Below are positions 8,295 to 16,600 of a stretch of 64,000 nucleotides of DNA, one piece after another. A program made the position numbers and the translations under genes. The DNA comes from Streptomyces sp. NBC_00775 (GTDB taxonomy: Bacteria; Actinomycetota; Actinomycetes; Streptomycetales; Streptomycetaceae), in NCBI RefSeq assembly GCF_036347135.1, contig NZ_CP108938.1, positions 7,378,001 to 7,442,000 on the forward strand, given 5' to 3'. Position 1 is the first letter of the stretch. Every line of letters begins with the position of its first letter. The notes under the pieces are model-generated. The model made no database searches and was not told where the DNA came from. It saw only the letters and a program-made list of their open reading frames with translations.

Positions 8295-10443
8295 AGTGGA
8301 TCGCCCACTCGGCTCGCAGCTCCTCGGCCAACACCGCGCCCGTCTCGGTGAGTTCACGCCCGGGACGGGCGGCCAGCCGCTCCAGGGCGCGGCCCGCCCG
8401 CTCCAGCGCGGCGGCGCGCTCGCCGGTGCCGCCGTCGAAGTACGTGGCGTTGCCGAGCTCCCGGCTCGCCTCGTCCAGCAGCCGCCCGGCCCCGCTGCCC
8501 GGCACATTCAGATCCGCCGTCACCCGCAGCGCGGTCAGCCGCGCCAGCCGTCCGGTGCGCGGCAGTTCCCGTACGAACTCCTCCGGTTCGAAGTCGACGG
8601 CCACACCGAGCGCGCCGAGCCCGTGGGCACCGAGCCGCACTCCCGAGCCCGCCACGAGCGGGGTGACCGTGGTGACGAGCGGCGCGTTGAGGCCGTCACG
8701 CCATCCGGGCGTCCGCTCGTCCATCAACTCATAGGCCGCACACAGCCGTTCAGTGAACGAAGTGAAGTCGCCGGGGGTGAGGGGAGGGACGACGGGCACG
8801 GGGTAGCAGTCGCGGAGGGGGTCCGCGTCGTCGAGGAGTAAGCGGGTGTCGTCCGGGAGGCGGACGGTGCGCAGAGGATGCCATGCGGTGGGGGTGCCCT
8901 CGGGGGAGCACTCGTCGCCGGTGGCGGTCCGTACCCGGAGCCGGCCCGCGGTCACCGCGACCTCGATCCGGCCGGGCTCGGGGAGAGCGAGGGTCCCCAG
9001 CGTGGGAAGGTGCAGCTCGGGAGCGGTCTGGTCCCAGGTGAGCTTGAGGTCGGCGCGGGCGCGGACGGCGACCGCGACGGCCGCCGCGGCGAGCGGTGCG
9101 ACGGTGGCCGGGTGATGGAGGGAGTGTCTCAGCGCCGTGTGCACATAGGGGTGAGCGAGAACGTCGTCGACGTAGGGCACGACGTCCGCGGCGCCGTCCA
9201 GATCCAGGAGGGCCCGCCACAGGTCGTCCCAGTCCGGCTCCGCGGTGTGCCGGGCCGCGACGACAGCGAGCAGATGCCGGTTCAACTCGCCATGGGCCCA
9301 CCAGAGTTCGGCCTGGCTGTGCACGACAGGGGAGAGTGCGCGCTCGGTGATCCGCTCGGCGACACCCTCGACGAAGACGCTCAGGTCGGCACAGAAGACG
9401 GACGGATTGTCGAAGGCCCGCTCACTGCTGTACCGGTGCGCGTAAAGCCCTCCGCCGCACGATTCGACCACCGGGCAGCGGCGGCAGGTCTCGCTGACAC
9501 CCTCCAGGCCCAGCTGGCGGGCGCGTACGCCGGGGTGCCGTGCGAGCTCCTCGAAGGTGTGCCGGAAGACGTCGTAGCCGGTCGCGGCGGCGCCGTCGTA
9601 GGCGGTCTTCAGCGAGTCCGCCTGCTCGAAGCTGCCGTCGGTCTCCACCACGGCCAGATCGCTGGGGGCGAGCCCCATGGCCTCCGTCAGGCTCGGGCCG
9701 CCCCGCAGGGTGCTGAGGACCGAGTCGAAGGTCCGCACCGACACCGTGCGCCCCTGCCGGTCCCAGTGGTCGAAGATCCTGAGGAGCCAGTCGGCGTACG
9801 CGGTCGGTGAGGCCGGCGGTCTGTGCGGTGGGCTGTCCCAGGTCGAGTGCGGAAGCAGATAGTCGATTCTGGGCGGATCGAGCGACACGAGGGCGTCGTG
9901 CACCGCGAGGGGGTCATTGGCGATGTCCACGGTGCACAGCAGGCCGCTGTACAGGTGCCGGTACTCGGGAGAGCGCAGCAGGCTGATCGCGCGCAGCACC
10001 CGGTCGTAGCTGCTGCGCCGTCTGCGGTCGAGCCTGTGACGGTCGTTGGCCACACGGTCGCCGTCGAGCGAGACGCTGACTTTGACGCCGAATTCCTTGA
10101 AAACATTCAGGTGCCGGGAGTTCAGCTGGACGCCATTGGTATGAATACGGAGATCGAGCGTGGTGACCGGAGTGATGGTGCGAGTGAGTTCCGCACAAAT
10201 GTTTCTCATCCGGGTGGGCCCTACGAGGAGGGGTTCACCGCCGTGAAGGATCACGGAAACGGACGGCAGTTCATGTGCTTCCGCATATGCCGCGAATCTG
10301 CGGGCGACCATTCCGAGCGTTTCTTCGGAAATTACGGTCGGGCGCCCTTTCCAGCTCTGGTCGGCATGCTCGTACACGTAACAGTGATCACAGGCGAGGT
10401 CGCACCGGCTGTGGATCTTCAGGACGAGCTGCTGCAGTTTCAC
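8287..10443 (-). CDS. fxsB: FxsB-type radical SAM/SPASM peptide-modifying enzyme
   Basis: 718 residues. The radical SAM cluster CDLACDHC (CxxxCxxC, residues 14-21) is followed by the SAM-binding HGGEPLL. A SPASM-type auxiliary cluster lies near 318-345 (CRRCPVVESCGGG and a later FCADL). FxsB enzymes belong to the three-residue-cyclophane-forming group that joins the aromatic residue to the third residue of a short C-terminal motif; here the target would be Phe49-Asp50-Ser51 of FxsA. The C-terminal third aligns by eye with the HExxH domain usually fused to FxsB, but the HExxH motif itself is absent (RELPRTG at that place) and the domain is short. GTG start at 10443; it follows fxsA after a strong hairpin. 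Confidence 0.9.
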   Translation of the reverse strand: MKLQQLVLKIHSRCDLACDHCYVYEHADQSWKGRPTVISEETLGMVARRFAAYAEAHELPSVSVILHGGEPLLVGPTRMRNICAELTRTITPVTTLDLRIHTNGVQLNSRHLNVFKEFGVKVSVSLDGDRVANDRHRLDRRRRSSYDRVLRAISLLRSPEYRHLYSGLLCTVDIANDPLAVHDALVSLDPPRIDYLLPHSTWDSPPHRPPASPTAYADWLLRIFDHWDRQGRTVSVRTFDSVLSTLRGGPSLTEAMGLAPSDLAVVETDGSFEQADSLKTAYDGAAATGYDVFRHTFEELARHPGVRARQLGLEGVSETCRRCPVVESCGGGLYAHRYSSERAFDNPSVFCADLSVFVEGVAERITERALSPVVHSQAELWWAHGELNRHLLAVVAARHTAEPDWDDLWRALLDLDGAADVVPYVDDVLAHPYVHTALRHSLHHPATVAPLAAAAVAVAVRARADLKLTWDQTAPELHLPTLGTLALPEPGRIEVAVTAGRLRVRTATGDECSPEGTPTAWHPLRTVRLPDDTRLLLDDADPLRDCYPVPVVPPLTPGDFTSFTERLCAAYELMDERTPGWRDGLNAPLVTTVTPLVAGSGVRLGAHGLGALGVAVDFEPEEFVRELPRTGRLARLTALRVTADLNVPGSGAGRLLDEASRELGNATYFDGGTGERAAALERAGRALERLAARPGRELTETGAVLAEELRAEWAIHCG

Positions 10444-10529
10444 CCGCCGAAGGCTAGTGGCACCGGAGGGGGGTGTGTAGCACGAACTTCTTGATCACTC
10501 AAGGCAGTTGGGGGCTCCGGCGCACAACT

Positions 10530-10569
10530 TTGGGCACACCGGCGGTCGTGCTACCGCCGGTGTGCCCAA
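10530..10569 (-). terminator. intercistronic hairpin between fxsA and fxsB
   Basis: A perfect 17-bp stem, TTGGGCACACCGGCGGT at 10530-10546 against its complement at 10553-10569, closed by a six-base loop (10547-10552). It lies 15 bp after the fxsA stop and 87 bp before the fxsB start, with no T-tract. It probably attenuates readthrough or protects the short fxsA message, so that precursor is made in excess of enzyme. Confidence 0.8.
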
Positions 10570-10584
10570 GGTGAAGTGTGTCGT

Positions 10585-10746
10585 CTAGAGCGCCGAGTCG
10601 AAGGTGATCGGCTTGACCGGACGCCTTCCGGGGATGTCCGCCGCTCGTCCGGCAGACGGGGCGATGGCCGACAGGGGCGTGTGCGGCTTGCGCACGGGCC
10701 GGAGGGCGGCTGGTTGGTGCGTCGTCGGCGTCACCGAAAGGTTCAT
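10585..10746 (-). CDS. fxsA: FxsA: FxSxx-COOH RiPP precursor peptide ending FDSAL
   Basis: A 53-residue peptide found by reading the gap upstream of fxsB. It starts MNLSVTPTTHQPAAL, is rich in Pro, Arg and Lys, and ends PVKPITFDSAL before a TAG stop. The last five residues F-D-S-A-L fit the F-x-S-x-x-COOH signature that names this RiPP family, so Phe49 and Ser51 are the expected cross-link partners. The rest is leader. Start chosen: ATG at 10746, the only one giving this frame; the Shine-Dalgarno is weak (GAAAG about nine bases upstream). It is followed by a hairpin and then fxsB. The AT-richer stretch upstream (about 10750-10865) probably holds its promoter. Identification rests on the C-terminal motif plus the neighbouring fxsB, fxsC and fxsT. 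Confidence 0.92.
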   Translation of the reverse strand: MNLSVTPTTHQPAALRPVRKPHTPLSAIAPSAGRAADIPGRRPVKPITFDSAL

Positions 10747-10948
10747 GTGAGGACTTTCGAGTCTGGTTGGGGATATCTCTTCTTCTTAGGCGGACCCTAC
10801 ATGAGATCAACAGTAATGGCCTGCGGGATCAGCCGATTCCACCTGAATAATGTGAGGTTTGGTTGACAGCAATGCGGGAGACGACGGAACGCGGGTCGTT
10901 ACGCTGTCCGGGTGAATCCGGGACGTCAGTTCGGCGGGTGCCCGCGGC

Positions 10949-12427
10949 TCACAGCGGTGACTGCCAGGTGACCGTCGTGCCCGTGCCGCCGTCGTCCGTG
11001 GCGCCGTCGTCGTGAACCGTCAGGCGGACCCCGGCGCGGCCGTCGGGCAGGGACGCCGTCGAGTCGACCGTGACCTCGATGACGGACACCCCGGCGCGGC
11101 GCGACGCGGCGGCCAGCGCACGGCGCAGGCTCGCCAGCAGCTGACCGGCCACGGGCTCCGAGATGCGGCTCTCCACAGCGCCGGCGAACCGCGTGGACGG
11201 CTGGAAGCCGAGGACCGCCGCCGCGCCCGCCGTCTCGCGCAGCACCTTGCCGCGGAAGCTGGTGGGGGCGTCCGCGGGCGGCTGCTGCAACGCGAAGATG
11301 GCCGTGCGGACTTCCTGGATGGTGGACTGCAACTCGTCGACGGCCCGGCCGAGGACGGCGTGCACCTCCTGGGCCGACCCGTCGCCCATGCTTCTGCGCT
11401 GCGTGGATTCGAGCATCATGCCGGTGGCGAAGAGCCGTTGGACGACCAGGTCGTGCAGGTCACGGGCGATGCGGTCGCGGTCCTCGTAGACCGCGAGGCG
11501 CTCGCGGCCGTGCTGGGCGTCGGCGAGGACCAGGGCCAGCGCGGCCTGCGAGGCGAACTGCGTGGCCAGCAGCCGTTCCACGGAGGTGTACGGCTGGTCG
11601 CCGCGCCGGCGGGGCAGGGCGAGCGTGCCGATGAGGCGGCCGTCCGCCTGGAGCGGAAGCATCATGCTCGGCCCGAAGCGCGTGCGTACGTGGGTCGTCA
11701 TCCGGGGGTCGGTCGCGGAGTCCTCCACGAACACCGGCTCGCCGCCCAGGAGTTGTTCGAGGACGGGACTGCCGGGCGCGATGGTGGTGCCCACGATGTC
11801 CCTGGGGTCGTCGTGCGTGGAAGCGGTCACGATCTCCATGCCGCCCTCCGCCGTGGGCTGGAGGATGACGCCCGCCGAGGCGCCGGCGAGGATCCGGGCC
11901 CGTTCGGCGACGGTCATCAGCGCGTCGGCGGCGCTCTCGCCGGTCAGCAGCGCGGTGGTGACGGCGGCGGCACCCTCGATCCAGCGCTCGCGCTGCCGGG
12001 CGGTCTCGTACAGCCGGGCGTTGCCGATCGCGATGCCGGCCTGGGTGGCCAGTACGCGCAGCAGCTGCTCGTCCTCGTCGGTGAACACGCCGGCGCGCTT
12101 GTCGGCGACATACAGGGTCCCGAACATCTCGTCGTTGACGCGGACCGGGACGCCGACGAACTCGTCCGACCGCCCGACCACGCCCCGGCTGCTGCCGGCG
12201 CCGGCGTCGACCTCGGTACCCGCCTCGGTCACGGGCCGGCCCACCGTACGGATCTCCACCAGCCCGTCGTGCCCCGGATCGACCACGCCCAGCGCCGCGT
12301 ACCGGGCCCCCGTCAGCTCGGCGGCGCCGTCCACGAGGTGCTGGAGCGTGGCCCGCAGTTCGAGGTCGGTACCGACGCTGAGGACAGCTTCCAGAAGCGT
12401 CGGGAGACGGGGCACGGGGTCGGTCAT
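10949..12427 (-). CDS. GAF-domain sensor histidine kinase (DosS-like) with degenerate ATPase domain
   Basis: 492 residues. Two GAF-type sensor domains occupy about 15-165 and 180-335. They are followed by a HisKA_3 dimerisation helix with the phospho-acceptor His in DRIARDLHDLVVQRLF. The region that should be HATPase_c is short: where an N-box (NxxxH/N) is expected it reads RRALAAASRRA, and the G-box is replaced by DDGATDDGGTGTT a few residues before the end. ATP binding is therefore doubtful. ATG at 12427 is the start of the conserved domain; the frame is open to 12541. It lies 39 bp downstream of mbl on the same strand, so the two are probably cotranscribed. A DevR-type response regulator is not present nearby. 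Confidence 0.86.
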   Translation of the reverse strand: MTDPVPRLPTLLEAVLSVGTDLELRATLQHLVDGAAELTGARYAALGVVDPGHDGLVEIRTVGRPVTEAGTEVDAGAGSSRGVVGRSDEFVGVPVRVNDEMFGTLYVADKRAGVFTDEDEQLLRVLATQAGIAIGNARLYETARQRERWIEGAAAVTTALLTGESAADALMTVAERARILAGASAGVILQPTAEGGMEIVTASTHDDPRDIVGTTIAPGSPVLEQLLGGEPVFVEDSATDPRMTTHVRTRFGPSMMLPLQADGRLIGTLALPRRRGDQPYTSVERLLATQFASQAALALVLADAQHGRERLAVYEDRDRIARDLHDLVVQRLFATGMMLESTQRRSMGDGSAQEVHAVLGRAVDELQSTIQEVRTAIFALQQPPADAPTSFRGKVLRETAGAAAVLGFQPSTRFAGAVESRISEPVAGQLLASLRRALAAASRRAGVSVIEVTVDSTASLPDGRAGVRLTVHDDGATDDGGTGTTVTWQSPL

Positions 12428-12465
12428 ACGAGGCCCCTCGAAGTCGGCCCTGGTGCGAGCGCGGT

Positions 12466-13503
12466 TCAGTCCGCCAGCGGGTCCAGGGCCAGCGGCTCGA
12501 TCTTGCCCTCCAGCATGTAGCCGAGGCCCTGCACGGCACACACGTCGGGCCGCTCGGCGATGTGCACCGGCATCCCCGTCGCCTGCCGCAGCATCTGGTC
12601 GAGCCCCGGGAGCAGCGCGCTCCCGCCGACCATCATGATCCCGCGGTCCGCGAGGTCGGCCACCAGGTCGGGCGGGCAGGTGCGCAGCACCTTGCCGATG
12701 CCGTCCAGTACGGCGGTCAGCGGGGTCTGGATGGCATCGCGTACGGCGGCGGTGTCGACCTGCACGGAACGGGCGAGGCCGGTCGCCACGTCCCGCCCGT
12801 GGATCTCCGTCGACGCCGGGCCGTGCGGGGTGAGCCCGTTCCCGGAGAGGGCGAGCTGCAGGGGGCGTACCGCCTGACTCGGCAGCATCAGCTCGTGCTG
12901 GTGGCGCAGGTGCTGCACGATCGCGTGGTCGACGGCCTCACCGCCCACCGGGATGCGCTCGGCGGTGACGATCGAGCCCAGTGACAGCACGGCGAGCTGG
13001 GTCGCGGCGGCCCCGCACACCATGATCATGGTCGCTTCGGGCCGCTCGACGGGCAGACCGCAGCCGACCGCGGCGGCGATGAGCGTGTCGACGAGTTCGA
13101 CCCGCCGTGCGCCGAGCCCGACGAGCGTCTCGATCGCGGCGCGCTGCGCCAGCGGGTCGGCGTCGTGCGGGGTGCAGGCGGCCGCCCGCAGCCGTGGCTT
13201 GCGGCGCAGGGTGCGGCGGACCTTGTCGCCCAGCAGCTGGCGCAGCATCCGCTGCGCCATCTCGATGTCGACGACCGAGCCGCCGGTCACCGGCCGCATG
13301 ACACGGATGTAGTCGGGCGTACGGCCCGTCATCTTCTCCGCGAACTCGCCGACCGCGATCAGCGCGCCCGTCCTCGTGTTGATCGCCGCGACGCTCGGCT
13401 GATCGACGACCAAGCCCGCGCCCTTCACATACACACGGGTCCTCGCCGCGCCCAGATCGACGGCGAAATGACAGCGGCGCAGCTGCTCCAGACTGGCGGA
13501 CAT
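12466..13503 (-). CDS. mbl: Mbl/MreB-like actin homologue
   Basis: 345 residues of the MreB/Mbl actin-like family. Phosphate-1 loop FAVDLGAARTRVYVKG, the MRPVTGGSVVDIEMAQRML segment, VELVDTLIAAAVGCGLPV, MIMVCGAAATQLAVLSLGSI and IMMVGGSALLPGLDQML all match the family order. Streptomyces carry a second, shorter MreB paralogue called Mbl that takes part in spore-wall building; its place near matB in S. coelicolor, as I recall it, supports that name here. Several charged catalytic positions differ from canonical MreB. ATG at 13503 follows GGGAGGAACTGCC. The GAF kinase follows on the same strand. Symbol is tentative: it could be another MreB-like protein. Confidence 0.8.
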   Translation of the reverse strand: MSASLEQLRRCHFAVDLGAARTRVYVKGAGLVVDQPSVAAINTRTGALIAVGEFAEKMTGRTPDYIRVMRPVTGGSVVDIEMAQRMLRQLLGDKVRRTLRRKPRLRAAACTPHDADPLAQRAAIETLVGLGARRVELVDTLIAAAVGCGLPVERPEATMIMVCGAAATQLAVLSLGSIVTAERIPVGGEAVDHAIVQHLRHQHELMLPSQAVRPLQLALSGNGLTPHGPASTEIHGRDVATGLARSVQVDTAAVRDAIQTPLTAVLDGIGKVLRTCPPDLVADLADRGIMMVGGSALLPGLDQMLRQATGMPVHIAERPDVCAVQGLGYMLEGKIEPLALDPLAD

Positions 13504-13642
13504 GGCAGTTCCTCCCGAGAGCGCAGACCGTGGGGCTCCGCCGGGCGGCGGTCCTCTCTCGCATCGTGCGGTCGGCCGTGCGGGGGCGCCCTTTGTGGGG
13601 GGCCGGGTGGGGTGCGGCTGGATGGGTGGACTTGTGGGCGTC

Positions 13643-16600
13643 CTAGGCGGTGCGGATTGCTTCGAGCACCGGTTCCAGTGAGCTGACGGTGTGTTCGCAG
13701 CCGGCTCGGGTCAGGCGTTGCTCGGTCTGCTCGTCGTCTGCGGACCCGATGAAGGGGAGGCCGATGGTGTTCGCGGCGGTCAGCTCGGTGACCGTGGAGC
13801 CGATGAGCACGGCCTGCGCGGCGGAGACGCCGAGCGCGTCCAGGGCGCGGTGCAGGCAGTCGGGGTTCGGCATCAGCAGGGTGAGGTCGTCGGCGCGTGC
13901 GTGGACTCCGCCAGTCACCGCGTTCGTCAGCCCCCGGGTCTCCAGATAGGACGAGACGGCGCGCGGTGAGGTGTTCGCCACGATGGCGGGCCTTTGGCCG
14001 GTGGCTGCCAGCGTGCGGATCAGGGCGTCCGAGTGAGGGATGGGCTCTGCCAGGGGGGCGGCCTGTGATTCGATCCGGTCGAGTTCCCGACGCAGACCGG
14101 CCCCGAGCCTGTGGTGTGCGAAGGCGTGCAACAGGTCGAGCGGGTTGGTGTATCCCTCCACGAGCTCCGAGGGCGCGCCGTCCGCCAGCAGAGGGGCACC
14201 GCTCAAGGCCTCGTCGGGACTGCGCAGTTCCACGAGGAGGGCGGCGAGCTCGTGGGCGACCCTGTCAGGCGCCACACCGCTCCACAGCTGGGTCAGCGTG
14301 CCGTCGAAGCCCAGCAGTACGTACTCGGCGTCTTCCAAGGTGGCGGCCAGCGACCGCTGCCGCGCCTCCGCCCTGCGCTTCACCGGGTTCCGCGCCGGGT
14401 CCGGCGACGGAGCCTGTGACTGTGGCACACCGACGCTCAGCCGCACCGCGCATGCGACCGCGAGTCCCGGGATCGGCCACCTCCGCAGCCCCTCGTGCAC
14501 CGCTCGCTGCGCCGCGCCCCCTCTGCCCAGGGGATAGCGGCGGGTGATGCGCCCGGCCTCCCCCGCGAGGTGGTCGAGCAGCAGCCCGGACACGTCGGCG
14601 GTCTCGCCGCGGACGAAGGCGACCGGGTCGTCGACGTGCCAGGACAGTTCGACCGATGCGGCGAACGTCTTCCGTCCGGAGCTGGGCAGGAACAGTTGGT
14701 GCGTGACCCCGTGCGTGGTGAGGTCGACCTCGTAGTACGTAATGAGGGAGCGGGGAGGGCGTTTACCGAGGGGACGGTTGGGGTTGAGGAGGGCCAGCGA
14801 GTTGTCGGGCTCCGTGTGCACGACGGCGGTGCGGCCCTGCTCGGGGATACGGATGATCCGGGAGGTGTCGCGGATCATGAACGGGCCGCGCACCAGGTCG
14901 CGTTGAACCGGGTCGGGTTCGGGGACGCGCTCCGGGAGGTCCAGGGTGCAGTACCAGGGGGAGGTCGAGCCCTGGGTTCCGCCGTAAAGGGGCAGGAAGC
15001 GGTCCAGAGCGACCCCTTTGGCGTCGCTCGCCAGTTCCTGGAGCAGGACGGGGGAGAGGAGCACTACGACGTCCGCATCGGAGGCGATGAACGCGGGCAG
15101 CAGGTCGAGTGGTGTGGTCCTGCGGTCCGCGCCGGGGAACTGAGGGGTGTGCCAGAACGTTACCCGGAGCCTCGGCGGGTCCTCCAATTCGAGGAGCGCG
15201 CCCGGGAGTTCGCGCAGCACCGCGTTCAGCGTGGTCAGTACGGAGGTATGGGGTTCGGTGATCACGAGGTAGCCGTTGTCGCGGGAGAGCAGCGCGTACT
15301 CGCTGGGGGCCATGCCGCTCAGGGCGAGCAGCCAGGACAGGGTGCGGCCGACGACGTTGTGGGTGTGGGTGTGGGTGTGGGGGTTCACGTCGGGTTCGGC
15401 GTACTCGACGATGATGATGGGTTGGTCGGGTTGCCGCTTCTGGAGCGCGACCGCGTGGAGGCGACGGAACTCCTCCCGCTCGGGAGCCTCCCGGAGCAGC
15501 GCGTCGAGGGCGGTGGCGGCCCGCTCGAAGTCGCCTAGCCCCAGGTCGAGTTCGGCGCGCAGGGCGCGGACCCTCTGGTGGAGGGGGAGCAGACGGGCGC
15601 GGGCTGCGCGGGCGGAGGGGCCGGGGACGCCCGCGAGGGGTTCACCGCGCCAGAGATTGAGGGCGTCCTGGATGGCGTCGCGGGCTGCCACGGGGTCCCC
15701 CGCGTCCCGGAGGGACTTCGACCTCTCGACGCGCTCTGAGTGGTGATACAGGTCGACGTCGGCCCCGGCGGCGTGCAGGGCGTAGCCGCCCGCGGTGGTG
15801 GCCAGGACTCCGGGACCCAGGGTTTTGCGCAGGCCGGAGGCGTACGAGGACAGGAGCCGCTCGGGGGGCTCCGGAGGGTACTGTGCCCACATCCCCTGGG
15901 TCAGTTCCTTGTACGTCACCGTCCTGCCCGGTCGCAGGAGCAGCATGCAGAGCAGGGCCTGCTCCTGGGGGGAGCCGTCGGGCAGCACGCGGTCACCTGC
16001 GCGGATCTGCACCGGGCCGAGCAGGCGGTAGAGGTACCGGTCCGCCGTGATGGAGTCCAGGACCTGGTCGAAGGAAGGAGTCAGGAAGAGGTCCCTGCCC
16101 CGGCGCTGGGCCGCCGGGTCCGATGAGGTGAGGGGGGTGATGGCGTCGTCGAACAGGCTCCGGAACGCACTGGGAACCTCGCTGAGAAGCGGTCTCCGTT
16201 CCCCGGACAGCTCCCTCAGCAGGTACCCGAAGTCGCGGAGATCCTTCGACTCGCCGCGATCACGCGCCGTCCCCAGCGCGAAGCTGGTGATCTTCACGGT
16301 GGCGTCCGGGCCTGCTATCAACCAGCTGCCGGGCGTGAGCCGGCCGTGTGCGATGCCGCGTTCGTGTACGGCCTTGAGACCCCCCGCAACCTGTTGCGCC
16401 AGAGGGGCGAGCAGCGGGAAGGGCATCCGGAAGCCGCCCTCGGCCGTGAGTTCCCGCACGGTGAACCCGTCCACGAACTCCGTGACGAGATACGGGATGC
16501 CCCCGTCGATGCCGAAGTCGTGCACGGTGAGAACGTTCGGGTGCTCGACGGCGGCAAGCGCCCGGGCGTCGTCCAGGAACGCCTGATGATGTTCCGGCCC

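Noticed and set aside
10863..10868. TTGACA on the plus strand downstream of the kinase gene
   Set aside because: No suitable -10 at 16-19 bp and no plus-strand gene follows.
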